Shown: positions 25,257 through 35,725, counted from the stretch's first letter. The stretch is DNA of 53,572 nucleotides from an uncultured beta proteobacterium (GCA_903906695.1 CAIVLG010000210.1:1-53572); one strand, 5' to 3'. The notes: a model not told the origin generated them from the sequence alone. Made by a program: numbers and translations.

Positions 25257-25259
25257 ATC

Positions 25260-26012
25260 TCAGTGCGGCGTACCGCAAACCGGGCAGTCGGTCTGTCGTG
25301 CAATGCGCACCTCAGTGAATTCCATGCTGCGGCCATCGAGCATCAGCAACCGACCGGCGAGCGACTGTCCGGCGCCGCCGAGCATCTTGAGCGCTTCAGC
25401 GGCCTGCATGGAGCCGATGATTCCGACCAGCGGTGCGAAGACACCCATGGTGGCGCAGCGTGTTTCCTCGAATAGTGTCTCGGGTGAAAAAACGCAGGCG
25501 TAGCAGGGTGACTTGATGTCGCGCGGGTCGTAGACGCTGATTTGCCCATCAAAGCGAATGGCGGCTCCCGAGACCAGCGGCTTTTTGTGCTTGACGCAGG
25601 CGGCGTTGATGGCCTGGCGCGTGGCAAAGTTGTCGCAACAATCCAGCACCACATCGGTCTGCGCCACCAGCGTGTCGAGCAGGGCTGCGTCGGCGCGCGC
25701 CATGATCGGCGTGACTTGCACCTGCGGGTTGAGAGCAGCGATTGCGGCCTGTGCAGACTCGACTTTAGGCTGGCCGATGCGGGCTGCGGTGTGGGCAATC
25801 TGGCGCTGCAAATTGGTCAGGTCGACGACATCGTGGTCCACGATGGTGAGGTGTCCAACACCGGCAGAACCGAGGTACAGAGCAACCGGTGAGCCCAAAC
25901 CACCAGCCCCCACAATCAGCGCGTGAGCGCCAAGAATTCGCTCCTGGCCCTCGATCCCGATTTCTGCCAGCAGGATGTGGCGGGAGTAGCGCAGCAGCTG
26001 ATCGTCGGTCAT
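25260..26012 (-). CDS. ThiF/MoeB/HesA-family sulfur-carrier adenylyltransferase
   Basis: This 250-residue E1-like enzyme adenylates the C-terminus of a ubiquitin-like sulfur carrier (ThiS or MoaD). The nucleotide motif GAGGLGSPV is at about 36-44, with the Asp-x-Asp region VDHDVVDLTNLQRQ following. Catalytic Arg and Lys residues are in NLQRQ and in the PKVES segment. A zinc site is formed by CYAC near 170 and CPVC near 245. The Cys in TRCATMGVFAPLVG matches the ThiF/MoeB reactive cysteine loop. It has no C-terminal rhodanese domain; a separate rhodanese-like protein is encoded about 2.5 kb away. It follows the S41 protease gene by 23 bp on the same strand. Thiamin versus molybdopterin use is not decided by the sequence. 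Confidence 0.88.
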   Translation of the reverse strand: MTDDQLLRYSRHILLAEIGIEGQERILGAHALIVGAGGLGSPVALYLGSAGVGHLTIVDHDVVDLTNLQRQIAHTAARIGQPKVESAQAAIAALNPQVQVTPIMARADAALLDTLVAQTDVVLDCCDNFATRQAINAACVKHKKPLVSGAAIRFDGQISVYDPRDIKSPCYACVFSPETLFEETRCATMGVFAPLVGIIGSMQAAEALKMLGGAGQSLAGRLLMLDGRSMEFTEVRIARQTDCPVCGTPH

Positions 26013-26035
26013 GCGCGCACAGGGCTGTTCACGCC

Positions 26036-27508
26036 CTATTCTTCCTTCTTTTCTTCCTTGCGCTCGACCAGTGTCTTGCTGACCAGAACGGGCTGACCTT
26101 TGAGCTGCTTGAGGGCCTGTGCCAGCTGGAAATCCTTGTCCGAACCATATTCAGGCAACCTGCGCTCAGCCGGCGGCTTCTTGAGTTCTTCCTCGAGTTT
26201 GACGCGCGCTTCTTCCCTGGCTTTGTCGCGCGCTTCATCCTTGACTTCCTCGCCCTGGCCACTGTTAAGGTGCTTGGCCAAATCGGCTTCGCGAGTGCGC
26301 AGCGCGGCAAACAGATTACCCTCTTCAGTTTCGTCGACCATGACATCGGGCACGATGCCCTTGGCCTGAATCGATTTGCCGCTCGGCGTGTAGTAGCGGC
26401 TGGTGGTGAGCTTCAGACCGGCTGTCGGGCAGTTATCCATGCGAAAAGACGGATCAAGGCAGACGGCGGTCTGCACCGAGCCTTTGCCGAAGGTTTGATT
26501 GCCCAACAAGGTGGCGCGTTTGTAATCCTGCAATGCGCCGGCGACGATTTCGCTGGCCGAGGCTGAGCCCTCATTGACCAGAACCACCAGCGGCACGCTC
26601 TTGAGCGCGCCTTTGGTCACCTCGAACAGGTGTTTGAGCGGATCGGGTCCGCCTCGGCGATGGTAAAACTCAGGCGATGCCTTGTGCACAAATTTGCTTT
26701 CCGCCAATTGACCGTTGGCTGAGACGACGGTCACGTTTTCGGGCAAGAAGGCCGCCGAAATGGCAACCGCGGCGTCCAGGTAGCCGCCCGGATCATTGCG
26801 TAGATCGAGCACCAAACCTTTGAGCTGGGGCTCCTGCTTGTAGATTTCTTCGAGTTTTCGCGCGAAGTCCTCCACTGAGCGTTCCTGGAACTGGCTCAAT
26901 CGCAGCCATGCGTAGCCGGGCTCAATCACCTTGGCGCGCACCGATTGCGTACGGATTTCTTCGCGGGTAATCAGGACCGGAAAGGTGCGGCTCTCGTCCT
27001 TGCGATAGATCGACAGCAGTACCTTGGTATTGGGCTCACCACGCATGCGTTTGACGGCCTCGTTGAGCGCCAGGCCCTTGACCGGGGTGTCGTCAATTTT
27101 GACGATCAGATCGTTTGGCTTGATGCCGGCCCGAAACGCGGGCGAGCCTTCAATCGGCGAGACCACCTTGATCAGGCCATCTTCCTGTGCGATTTCGATG
27201 CCGACGCCGACAAACTTGCCGGTGGTCCCTTCGTTGAATTCCTTCAAAGACTTCTTGTCGAGGTATTGCGAGTGCGGGTCGAGGCTGGAAACCATGCCGA
27301 TGATGGCATCGGTGATCAGTTTCTTGTCGTCCACCGGTTCCACGTAGTTGCTCTTCACCATACCAAAGACGGCCGCCAACTGTTGCAGTTCTTCCAGCGG
27401 CAGCGGCGCCAGCGCGGCGCGCGCCACGGTCTGAAGTGAAACGGTGGTCAGCGCGCCAGCCATGATGCCCAATGAAACCCAGCCCGCAATTTTCAGTTTT
27501 TGACCCAT
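26036..27508 (-). CDS. C-terminal processing peptidase, S41 family (CtpA-like) with PDZ domain
   Basis: This 490-residue protein has an N-terminal membrane anchor/signal (KIAGWVSLGIMAGALTTVSL). A PDZ domain (about 95-185, GVGIEIAQEDGLIKVVSPIEG ... GIKPNDLIVKIDD) and the S41 catalytic domain follow. The nucleophile Ser lies in NEGSASASEIVAG and the general-base Lys in NQTFGKGSVQT. It cleaves periplasmic proteins from their C-terminus. The C-terminal 100 residues are Lys/Glu-rich and coiled, ending KEEKKEE. It lies downstream of gpmA on the minus strand (85-bp gap with a repeat element) and upstream of the ThiF-like gene, a neighbourhood common in betaproteobacteria. Confidence 0.93.
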   Translation of the reverse strand: MGQKLKIAGWVSLGIMAGALTTVSLQTVARAALAPLPLEELQQLAAVFGMVKSNYVEPVDDKKLITDAIIGMVSSLDPHSQYLDKKSLKEFNEGTTGKFVGVGIEIAQEDGLIKVVSPIEGSPAFRAGIKPNDLIVKIDDTPVKGLALNEAVKRMRGEPNTKVLLSIYRKDESRTFPVLITREEIRTQSVRAKVIEPGYAWLRLSQFQERSVEDFARKLEEIYKQEPQLKGLVLDLRNDPGGYLDAAVAISAAFLPENVTVVSANGQLAESKFVHKASPEFYHRRGGPDPLKHLFEVTKGALKSVPLVVLVNEGSASASEIVAGALQDYKRATLLGNQTFGKGSVQTAVCLDPSFRMDNCPTAGLKLTTSRYYTPSGKSIQAKGIVPDVMVDETEEGNLFAALRTREADLAKHLNSGQGEEVKDEARDKAREEARVKLEEELKKPPAERRLPEYGSDKDFQLAQALKQLKGQPVLVSKTLVERKEEKKEE

Positions 27509-27567
27509 AAAATCTTCATTTATTTCGTTCTGTTCCGCGAACTCTCAGCATACACGTTTGGAAGAAC

Positions 27568-27591
27568 GTTAGCTGGGGACGGTTCCGATTT
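27568..27591. repeat. Member of a dispersed short repeat family between gpmA and the S41 gene
   Basis: GGGGACGGTTCCGATTT (27575-27591) sits just beyond the gpmA stop. The minus strand of 27568-27580 reads GTCCCCAGCTAAC, matching 12 of 13 bases of GTCCTCAGCTAAC at 28939-28951. From memory, the motif ACCGTCCCC next to gene ends is common in related betaproteobacterial genomes. It is not followed by a T-tract. Confidence 0.35.
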
Positions 27592-27593
27592 AC

Positions 27594-28337
27594 TCAAGCT
27601 TTACCCTGAGCTGCCACGGCAGCCGCTGCGTTGGCAGCGGCCTCGGCATCACCCAGGTAGTAATGCCGGATTGGTTTGAGTTGCTCGTCAAGTTCATAGA
27701 CCAGCGGGATGCCGTTGGGTATGTTCAATCCGACGATGTCGCTATCCGAAATGTTGTCGAGGTATTTGACAAGCGCCCGAATCGAGTTGCCGTGTGCTGC
27801 CACCACCACGCGATTGCCGGCCTTGATGGCGGGCGCCAGCGCCTCTGTCCAGAACGGCATGACCCGCGCCACGGTGTCTTTCAGGCATTCCGTCAGGGGA
27901 ACCTGCTCGGGTTTCAATCTGGCATAGCGCACATCCTTGCGTTCGCAGCGCGGATCGGTTGGCTCCAATGCCGGCGGCGGCGCGTCGTAGCTGCGGCGCC
28001 AGATCAGCACTTGCGCGTCGCCATACTGTTTGGCCATATCGCTCTTATTGAGTCCCTGCAAGGCGCCGTAATGGCGCTCGTTGAGGCGCCAACTGTTGAC
28101 CACCGGCAGCCAGGTGCGGTCCATCGCGTCCAGCACATGCCACAGGGTGCGAGTGGCACGTTTGAGCACACTGGTGTAGGCAATATCAAAATCGAAGCCT
28201 TCGGCCTTGAGCAATCGGCCGGCCTGCTCGGCCTGCTCGACACCGGTTGGCGTCAGATCGACGTCGGTCCAGCCGGTAAAGCGGTTGTCAAGGTTCCATG
28301 TGGATTCGCCATGGCGGATAAGAACGAGTTTGTACAT
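27594..28337 (-). CDS. gpmA: 2,3-bisphosphoglycerate-dependent phosphoglycerate mutase
   Basis: This 247-residue enzyme interconverts 3- and 2-phosphoglycerate. The phosphohistidine motif [10 protein letters not shown] is at residues 6-15 (His9). The second catalytic His is in [16 protein letters not shown], and the substrate-binding [15 protein letters not shown] is present. The length equals E. coli GpmA (250). The divergent rhodanese-like gene begins 171 bp away. The C-terminus ends in an Ala-rich tail ([17 protein letters not shown]), longer than needed and probably unstructured. Confidence 0.97.
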   Translation of the reverse strand: MYKLVLIRHGESTWNLDNRFTGWTDVDLTPTGVEQAEQAGRLLKAEGFDFDIAYTSVLKRATRTLWHVLDAMDRTWLPVVNSWRLNERHYGALQGLNKSDMAKQYGDAQVLIWRRSYDAPPPALEPTDPRCERKDVRYARLKPEQVPLTECLKDTVARVMPFWTEALAPAIKAGNRVVVAAHGNSIRALVKYLDNISDSDIVGLNIPNGIPLVYELDEQLKPIRHYYLGDAEAAANAAAAVAAQGKA

Positions 28338-28508
28338 AATGAGCTTCAGGCAGGGTCAAATCCGGGGCAACAAAGCGGATTCAATGCGCGGATCAATCCG
28401 ATATTCTAAAATGAGCGCCTGATTCAATCCGTAGGGCACCCAAATGGCACGCACTCTGGTGCTGTGCTGAATCCCGTAAAGTGTCCCAAATTTCCACCAA
28501 GGAACCCT

Positions 28509-28913
28509 GTGAAATTTATTCTCGATAACTGGATGTTGATGTCGGTCGCTCTGGTCTCTGCCGGCCTGTTGTTCTGGCCGGTGCTCAAGGGTGCTACCGG
28601 TGGTGGCTTGACGGCGCAGGGTGCGGTGCAACTTATCAACCGAGAGAAAGCGGTGGTGATCGATGTCTGCGAAGCCAACGAGTTCGCCGCTGGTCATGTC
28701 GGTGGCGCGAAGAACATTCCGCTGAATCAGTTGGAAGAGAAACTGGCTGCTGCGGTCAAGAACAAGGCCTTACCCGTGATTCTGGTTTGCCAATCGGGGG
28801 CGCGCTCAAATCGGGCCGTGAGCATTGCCAAGAAACTCGGCTACGAGCAGGCGCAGTCGCTCGCCGGCGGCCTTGGTGCCTGGAGGTCCGCCAACCTGCC
28901 GGTTGAAAAATAA
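28509..28913 (+). CDS. Membrane-anchored rhodanese-like protein
   Basis: This 134-residue protein has an N-terminal transmembrane helix (NWMLMSVALVSAGLLFWPVL) and one rhodanese domain. The active-site loop VCQSGARSNRA holds the catalytic Cys, the first residue of the C-x-x-G-x-R-S pattern. Such proteins bind or transfer sulfane sulfur at the membrane. The GTG at 28509 is chosen because AAGGAA lies 6 nt upstream; an in-frame ATG at 28464 has no visible site. It precedes grxC and secB on the same strand, a conserved betaproteobacterial arrangement. Confidence 0.85.
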   Translation: MKFILDNWMLMSVALVSAGLLFWPVLKGATGGGLTAQGAVQLINREKAVVIDVCEANEFAAGHVGGAKNIPLNQLEEKLAAAVKNKALPVILVCQSGARSNRAVSIAKKLGYEQAQSLAGGLGAWRSANLPVEK

Positions 28914-28992
28914 CCTTACGGAACAAACCTTCAGCTCTGTCCTCAGCTAACCTGAAACCTTGCGGGACAGATCTTTAGCTCTGTCCCCAACT
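28912..28992. repeat. Duplicated 37-bp repeat element with hairpin
   Basis: Two 37-bp units, 28912-28948 and 28956-28992, are separated by 7 bp and agree at 30 of 37 positions. All seven differences are transitions. The second unit forms a perfect hairpin, GGGACAGA (28964-28971) with TCTGTCCC (28980-28987). The first unit has the same hairpin with three pairs weakened. The first unit begins inside the rhodanese stop codon and the second ends 5 bp before the grxC ATG. The same 12-mer CTTGCGGGACAG occurs at 12997-13008 on the other strand. It looks like a REP-type mobile repeat. Confidence 0.6.
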
Positions 28993-28996
28993 GATT

Positions 28997-29257
28997 ATGC
29001 AAAACGTTAAAATGTATACCACTGCGGTCTGCCCCTTCTGTGTGCGGGCCAAGCAAATTCTCAAAGCCAAAGGCGTGCTGCAGCTCGAAGAAATCCGCGT
29101 CGATAGCGATCCCGAGCAGCGCATGAAGATGATGGAGATTACCGGTCGCCGCACGGTACCGCAGATATTCATTGGCGAGACCCACGTCGGCGGTTGTGAT
29201 GATCTGATGGCGCTGGACGCGCGCGGCGGTCTGTTGCCGCTGCTGAACGCGGCCTGA
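28997..29257 (+). CDS. grxC: Glutaredoxin 3
   Basis: This 86-residue glutaredoxin has the dithiol active site CPFC at residues 13-16 within TTAVCPFCVRAKQIL. The GSH-binding TVPQIFIGETHVGG is near 51-64 and GGCDDL follows. It reduces mixed disulfides and can donate electrons to ribonucleotide reductase. The ATG is close to the repeat element, leaving no room for a long leader. It is followed by a strong rho-independent terminator before secB. Confidence 0.96.
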   Translation: MQNVKMYTTAVCPFCVRAKQILKAKGVLQLEEIRVDSDPEQRMKMMEITGRRTVPQIFIGETHVGGCDDLMALDARGGLLPLLNAA

Positions 29258-29281
29258 GATAATCAGCATTCGTCTCCACTG

Positions 29282-29312
29282 TCGCTCGGGATTTCCCGGA
29301 GCGATTTTTATT
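29282..29312 (+). terminator. Rho-independent terminator after grxC
   Basis: A stem TCGCTC/GAGCGA (29282-29287 with 29299-29304) continues into GGG/CCC with an ATTT loop and a single bulged G. It is followed directly by TTTTTATT (29305-29312). This is a convincing intrinsic terminator separating grxC from secB. Confidence 0.85.
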
Positions 29313-29329
29313 GACCAGAAAGAAATTCC

Positions 29330-29794
29330 ATGTCCGATCAGCAAGAACCCATTTTCCAGATTCAGCGCGTCTACCTGAAAGGTGCGTCCCTGGAGCAACC
29401 CAATTCGCCCGAAATTCTGCTGGAGCAGGAATCGCCCACTGTCGATATCCAACTGGGCGTGAATGCGGCGCCGGTGGCTGACGGTGTTTTCGAAGTCACT
29501 GTCACCGCCACGGTACAGACCAAGATCAAAGACAAGACAGTCTTTTTGGTGGAAGCAACACAGGCCGGCATCTTCGAGATCCGCAATTTGCCGCAGGAGC
29601 AGATGGGCCAGGTGATGGGTATTGCCTGTCCGCAAATCGTTTACCCCTACCTGCGTGGCAATGTGGCTGATCTGGTTCAACGCGGCGGCTTTCCGCCGGT
29701 GCACCTGTCGGAAATCAATTTCCAGGCCATGTATGAGCAGCAGCAACAGCAGCAATTGGCTGACGCACCAGTGGCTGGCAGCGCGCCGCAATAG
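29330..29794 (+). CDS. secB: Protein-export chaperone SecB
   Basis: This 154-residue protein has the family core: [22 protein letters not shown] at the start, LFL-like [15 protein letters not shown], and the signature [32 protein letters not shown] (about 105-135). It has a Gln-rich tail ([10 protein letters not shown]). SecB is a tetramer that keeps preproteins unfolded for SecA. AGAAAG lies 6-8 nt before the ATG. It is followed 51 bp later by gpsA, as in many proteobacteria. Confidence 0.97.
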   Translation: MSDQQEPIFQIQRVYLKGASLEQPNSPEILLEQESPTVDIQLGVNAAPVADGVFEVTVTATVQTKIKDKTVFLVEATQAGIFEIRNLPQEQMGQVMGIACPQIVYPYLRGNVADLVQRGGFPPVHLSEINFQAMYEQQQQQQLADAPVAGSAPQ

Positions 29795-29819
29795 GCACTG
29801 GTCGCGGCACAGTTCTGGA

Positions 29820-29835
29820 GCCCCGGATTCGGGGC
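29820..29835 (+). promoter_or_regulatory. Perfect hairpin before the gpsA ribosome-binding site
   Basis: GCCCCG-GATT-CGGGGC (29820-29835) lies immediately before the GGAG (29838-29841) of gpsA. No T-run follows. It could be a stabilising or attenuating element, or a leftover repeat. Confidence 0.3.
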
Positions 29836-29845
29836 CTGGAGTGCC

Positions 29846-30862
29846 ATGAGGATCTTCATCCTGGGGGCCGGCGCCTGGGGTACCGCGCTGGCCGTCTGCG
29901 CCGCCAGTAACACGACTTGCAGCCACCTTGTCACGCTGTGGGCGCGCGACGCAGAGCAAGCTCGCGCCCTGCTGGCGCAGCGGGAAAATGTGCGCTATCT
30001 GCCCGGCGCAAGGTTGCCGCCAGCGGTCTCTGTCAGCATGGTTGAAGCCGGCCAACTGGGCGAACTGGTCAATGATTTCGATCTGCTTGTGATTGCGACA
30101 CCGATGGCGGGCCTGCGAGAGTCCTTGACCTGCGTGGCGTGCTGCCGCATACCGGTAGCCTGGTTGTGCAAGGGCTTCGAGGCCGCCATCGCTCAGTCCA
30201 TGGGTCTGCTAGCGCACGAGGTGCAGGCACAAGTAGCCCCCGAATTGATGGCGGGCGTGCTTAGCGGACCGAGTTTTGCCATGGAAGTGGCGCGCGGTCA
30301 GCCGACAGCATTGGTGGCGGCAAGCGTTCATGCGCCGGTGCGAAGCGCATTGGTGGAGGCGTTTCACAGCCCGTCGCTGCGGGTCTATGTCAATGACGAT
30401 ATCGTTGGCGTCGAAGTCGGTGGAGCGGTCAAGAATGTGCTGGCCATCGCCACCGGTTTGTGTGACGGTTTGAATCTCGGATTCAATGCCCGCGCCGCCC
30501 TGATCACCCGTGGTCTGGCGGAGATGACGCGTCTGGGTGTGGCACTGGGCGCGCGTGCCGACACCTTCATGGGACTTGGCGGTCTGGGTGACCTGGTGCT
30601 GACCGCCACCGGCGATTTGTCGCGCAACCGTCAGGTCGGGCTGGCGCTGGCAAAAGGTCAAACCTTGCAGCGCGCCGTCGCCGCATTGGGGCACGTGGCC
30701 GAAGGGGTCAATTGCGCGCGCACTGTACTGCAGCGCGCCAGCAGTCTGCGCATCGAGATGCCGATTACCAACGCGGTGGTCGCCTTGCTCGACGGCAAGA
30801 TTGAAGCGCGCCAAGCGGTTGCGCTGCTGATGGGGCGCGACGCGGCGGCCGAGCCGGTCTGA
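29846..30862 (+). CDS. gpsA: Glycerol-3-phosphate dehydrogenase [NAD(P)+]
   Basis: This 338-residue enzyme reduces dihydroxyacetone phosphate to sn-glycerol 3-phosphate for phospholipid synthesis. The Rossmann motif [10 protein letters not shown] is at residues 6-15. The conserved [11 protein letters not shown] is mid-protein. The catalytic Lys lies in [18 protein letters not shown], with [15 protein letters not shown] after it, which binds the substrate phosphate. The [20 protein letters not shown] stretch completes the C-terminal domain. It follows secB and converges on scpA (24 bp between stops). Confidence 0.97.
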   Translation: MRIFILGAGAWGTALAVCAASNTTCSHLVTLWARDAEQARALLAQRENVRYLPGARLPPAVSVSMVEAGQLGELVNDFDLLVIATPMAGLRESLTCVACCRIPVAWLCKGFEAAIAQSMGLLAHEVQAQVAPELMAGVLSGPSFAMEVARGQPTALVAASVHAPVRSALVEAFHSPSLRVYVNDDIVGVEVGGAVKNVLAIATGLCDGLNLGFNARAALITRGLAEMTRLGVALGARADTFMGLGGLGDLVLTATGDLSRNRQVGLALAKGQTLQRAVAALGHVAEGVNCARTVLQRASSLRIEMPITNAVVALLDGKIEARQAVALLMGRDAAAEPV

Positions 30863-30886
30863 ACTTTGTCAACACCGGCGCTGACT

Positions 30887-31744
30887 TCAAGCTGCAGGCG
30901 AATAGGCCAGCCTGACGTAAATCGGGGCAAACATTTCGGCCTGGGTAACTTCAATCAACGTTTCCTTGGCCAGCTCGAGCAGGGCAATGAAGGTCACAAC
31001 CAGCACCGGTGCACCTCTTCCTGGGTCGAACAACTCCTCAAATTCGACAAAACGACGGTTCTGGAGTTTCTTCAACACCAGACTCATGTGCTCGCGCACC
31101 GAGAGTTCAGCCCGCGTAATCCTGTGGTGTTGCACCAGGACCGCACGCTGCAACAATCCAGTCCACGCGTCCTTCAGATCGACGACGTTGACCTCCGGAA
31201 AACGGGGCTGCAAGGACTGTTCGATATAGACTTGCGCGGTCAGAAAGTCACGGCCGAGCTGCGGCAGGGCATTGAGCCTTGCGGCCGCCAGTTTGATGCG
31301 TTCGTATTCGAGCAGGCGCCGTACCAGTTCAGCGCGTGGGTCCTCGGCTTCCTGCCCTGGCGCCACCCTCTTGGGCGGCAGCAGCATGCGAGACTTGATT
31401 TCAATCAGCATGGCGGCCATTAACAGGTATTCGGCCGCCAGTTCCAGATTGCGGTTGCGAATTTCTTCGACATACACCAGGTATTGGCGCGTCACGCCGG
31501 CCATCGGGATGTCGAGAATGTTGAAATTCTGTTTTCGGATCAGGTACAGCAGCAGATCAAGCGGCCCTTCGAATGCCTCCAGAAAGATTTCCAGCGCATC
31601 AGGCGGGATGTACAAGTCCTGTGGCAGGGAGAACAGCGGCTCGCCGTAGAGCCTTGCCACAGCGACATGATCCACCACCTCGGGCATCCCGGCCAGCTCA
31701 GGCGCAGCGTCGAGATCAGGGCCCTTGCGGGCAAGCGTCGTCAA
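30887..31744 (-). CDS. scpA: Segregation and condensation protein A
   Basis: This 285-residue kleisin of the bacterial SMC complex has the N-terminal domain starting YIPPDALEIFLEAFEGPLDLLLYLIRKQNFNI, the classic ScpA signature that binds the SMC neck. AAEYLLMAAMLIEIKSRMLLPP forms the central helix, and the C-terminal winged helix binds the SMC cap. It works with SMC and ScpB in chromosome organisation; scpB is not in the window. The first 40 residues precede the conserved part and may be a betaproteobacterial extension. It starts 4 bp downstream of the DUF3460 gene. Confidence 0.93.
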   Translation of the reverse strand: MTTLARKGPDLDAAPELAGMPEVVDHVAVARLYGEPLFSLPQDLYIPPDALEIFLEAFEGPLDLLLYLIRKQNFNILDIPMAGVTRQYLVYVEEIRNRNLELAAEYLLMAAMLIEIKSRMLLPPKRVAPGQEAEDPRAELVRRLLEYERIKLAAARLNALPQLGRDFLTAQVYIEQSLQPRFPEVNVVDLKDAWTGLLQRAVLVQHHRITRAELSVREHMSLVLKKLQNRRFVEFEELFDPGRGAPVLVVTFIALLELAKETLIEVTQAEMFAPIYVRLAYSPAA

Positions 31745-31748
31745 GGGC

Positions 31749-31955
31749 TTATTTGGCAGCGGTCTGGTAGACGTAAGGATGCTGGCTTACTTTGGCAGCG
31801 CGAAAACCTGCCCAAGCGTCCCGGTCCAGTGCCCGGTTCCACAGCAGGGCCCGACCCTGATTCTGTTTTGCGGCCAGATCGGGGTTCTTCGTCTTCAGTT
31901 CGTTGATGAACTGGGTTGTGTCGGACAGGTATTTGGGACGATAGAAGATATTCAT
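31749..31955 (-). CDS. DUF3460 family small protein
   Basis: This 68-residue protein begins with the conserved MNIFYRPKYLSDTTQFINEL and continues with a helix and RALLWNR. It matches the betaproteobacterial DUF3460 family as I know it, usually found directly upstream of scpA. It has no signal peptide or membrane segment, and its function is unknown. It is divergent from the hyf-like operon (140 bp apart). Confidence 0.85.
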   Translation of the reverse strand: MNIFYRPKYLSDTTQFINELKTKNPDLAAKQNQGRALLWNRALDRDAWAGFRAAKVSQHPYVYQTAAK

Positions 31956-32050
31956 TGCAAGACCTCGTTGCCGTATTTTACGGGCATCGGGCAGGTGCCC
32001 AGAGCCTCGCGTTGCTCAGGTCGCGCGTGACAGCCTGTAACATACGCCTC

Positions 32051-32095
32051 ATGAGCGACAAAATACGCCCGATGACCGAGACAAAGCCAGCCTGA
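32051..32095 (+). other. Possible 14-codon leader frame ahead of hyfB
   Basis: ATG 32051 opens MSDKIRPMTETKPA and its TGA (32093-32095) touches the hyfB ATG at 32096. No clear Shine-Dalgarno precedes this frame, and hyfB has a poor one too, so coupled translation is possible but unproven. Confidence 0.2.
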
Positions 32096-34116
32096 ATGAA
32101 CGGTTTTCCCGATCCCGCGATATGGGTCCATCTCGACTGGATCCTGCTGGTTGTCGCCGCTTGGCTGCTGATCGGTGTATTGGGTGTGTTCGCGCTCAGG
32201 CGTTTCAGGTTTGTGGCGATCGTGCTGTTTCCGATAAGCGGGGTATTTTCCCTCGTGATGCTTGGATTGGCCCTGAGCGCCGTGGGTCAAGGGCCCGAGG
32301 TCGCGTTGCTACCGATTGGTTTGCCGCAGCTTCCCTTTCATTTGCGACTGGACAGCCTCTCAGGTTTCTTTCTGATCGTGATTGGTGGCGTGTCGGCCGG
32401 CGTGTCGGCCTTTGCCGCCGGTTATTTTCGCAAGGGTGAAGGAACGCCGCCCGGTTTGATCTGCCTGGAATATCACGTTTTTCTGGCCAGCATGGCGATG
32501 GTGCTGTTGGCCGACGATGCCTATGCCTTCATGGTGGTTTGGGAAACCATGGCCTTGGCGTCATTTTTCCTGGTCATATCGAATCACCGTATTCCCGAAA
32601 TTCGCAATGCCGGTTTTATTTATATCCTGGTGGCGCACGTTGGCGCCTTGGGTATTTTGCTGTGTTTCGGAGTATTGCAGGCGAACACCGGCGACTACAC
32701 ATTTGCCAATATGCGGGCACAGCAACTCTCACCGTTTTGGGCTTCCCTTGCGTTCTTGTTGGCGGTGTTTGGCTTTGGTGCCAAGGCCGGTATCTTGCCG
32801 GTTCACGTCTGGTTGCCTGAAGCTCATCCGGCTGCGTCTTCGCCGGTGTCGGCCTTGATGAGTGGCGTGATGTTGAAGATCGCGCTGTATGGTCTGTTAA
32901 GAGTTTCGTTTGACTTGTTGCAGACCCGCATCTGGTGGTGGGGTGCGCTGTTGATGGCCGTTGGCCTGGTGACGGCCCTGTTTGGCGTTGTTTTTTCCAC
33001 AGTGCAAGTTGAGATGAAGCGGCTACTGGCCTATTCTTCGATCGAGAACATCGGCTTGATGTGTGCCGGCATTGGTTTGTCGCTGTTGTTCTCTGCCTAT
33101 GGCATGCAATCACTGTCGGCCCTGGCCATGACCGCCGCCCTGTATCAAGTCATCAGTCATGCGTTCTTCAAGAGCTTGTTGTTTTGTAGCACGGGTGCCG
33201 TGATGCACGCTACCGGCGAGCGAAGCCTGGGCAAGCTGGGCGGTTTGATGCGCTACGTACCGTGGGTTGCCTGGCCGACCCTGATCGGTGTTTTGGCCTG
33301 TGCTGGATTGCCGCCCCTGGGCGGCTTTGTGGCCGAGTGGCTGTTGTTGCAAAGTTTTCTCTTTACGACCGGGCTGCCAAGTTCATTTCTGAATATGTTG
33401 GTGCCTGTGTTGGCCGGATTGATTGCGCTGATCGCGGCGCTGTCTGGCTATACCATGGTGAAGTACTTCGGTGTGATTTTTCTCGGTCAGCCGCGTGAGG
33501 AAAAACTGTCGCAGGCGCACGATGCCGATCCTTGGGAGCGCATTGGCATGTTGTGGCTAACGGCCGGCTGTTTGGCGTTGGGTCTGCTGCCCAATCAGGT
33601 GATCGGCTTGATTGATCCGGTTACGCGCTTGCTGGTATCGACTGGCTTGGCGCAGGCGATGGCAGGCAGTGCTTGGCTGCTGGTTCCGGTCAGCATTGAG
33701 CGCGCCAGCTATGCACCGGCAATATTTCTGCTCGGTGTGCTGGCCTGCTTTGCGTTGGCGTACTTATTGGTGCGCAAGACCTACCACCGTGGCACGCGTC
33801 GCGTGCCGCCATGGGATTGCGGCTACCCTTGGCAGAATCCCCGCATGCAGGACAGCGCAGAAGGTTTTGGCCAACCGATCCGGCAGATTTTCGAGCCCAT
33901 GTTTCGTATGACCAGGGAGTTGCCGACACCGTTTGATGAGCGGCCACGCTATCGAGTTTTGGTGGAAGACCCGCTCTGGTACTGGTTGTATTTGCCGGTG
34001 GCGAGGGCGGTTGAACGCATTTCAAGGCTGATCGGTCTGCTGCAGCAGGGGCGCATTGCAGTCTACCTGATGTACAGCTTCGTGACCCTGATCGTGGTGC
34101 TGCTGGTGGTGAAGCA

Positions 34117-34120
<4 letters not shown>
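32096..34120 (+). CDS. hyfB: HyfB-like antiporter-type membrane subunit of an Ehr/Hyd-4-like complex
   Basis: This 674-residue integral membrane protein is homologous to NuoL/NuoN and HyfB. It keeps the proton-channel residues of antiporter-like subunits: Glu150 (VVWETMA) in the fifth helix region, Lys230 (GFGAKAGILP) and Lys261. The segment PVHVWLPEAHPAASSPVSAL is the family signature. It has about 14-16 helices, with a cytoplasmic stretch near residues 560-600 (RRVPPWDCGYPWQNPRMQDS) typical of HyfB. It is the first gene of the operon. Its stop overlaps hyfC as ATGA. It should translocate protons or sodium when driven by the peripheral module. Confidence 0.92.
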
Positions 34121-35063
<943 letters not shown>

Positions 35064-35067
<4 letters not shown>

Positions 35068-35723
35068 TCAAATTTGTGCCGCAGTTGATCAATGTGTTTG
35101 CGACCCTGATTCTGCTGTTGTCGTTTGCCATGATTTCGCAGCGGCGCATTGTCTCGCTGATCAATCTGTTCACCATTCAAGGGGCGGCGTTGGTCGCGGC
35201 GTCGGTCTTGCTCGGCTATGTCACGAACCAGTCCGATCTCTATATTTCGGCCGCTTTGACATTGGTGCTGAAAGTCATCTTCATTCCCTGGATGCTGCAC
35301 CGTGTGATCCGCAAACTTAATGTGCGCTGGGACGTGGAAACGCTGATCAACATTCCGACCACCATGCTGGTCGGAATCGCGCTCGTCATTTTTTCCTTCA
35401 GTCTGGCGCTGCCGATATCGCGTCTGTCTCATACCATGGCTGGCGGCTCGCTCGGCATTGCGCTGGCTTGCGTGCTGCTTTCCTTCATGATGATGATTAC
35501 CCGCTCCAAGGCAGTGCCGCAGGTGATTGGTTTCCTCTCCATGGAAAACGGTCTGATTTTTGCTGCAACCTCGGTGACCAACGGCATGCCGATGATTGTC
35601 GAGTTCGGCGTTGCATTGGACGTGTTGGTGGGTGTGCTGATTTTGGGTGTTTTCATGTTTCAGATTCGCGAAAAATTCGACAGTCTGGATATTCGCAACC
35701 TCGAAGCGCTCAAGGAAGACTGA
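35064..35723 (+). CDS. hyfE: HyfE-like (NuoK/NuoJ-type) membrane subunit
   Basis: This 219-residue, mostly hydrophobic protein has about six to seven helices. The first, VFATLILLLSFAMISQRR, and the block LINLFTIQGAALVAASVLLGY match HyfE and, in the C-terminal region, the NuoK-like repeat GFLSMENGLIFAATSVT with its membrane glutamate. Start ATG 35064 overlaps hyfC as ATGA. It is a small proton-path subunit and has no cofactor motif. Confidence 0.9.
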
Positions 35724-35725
35724 CC

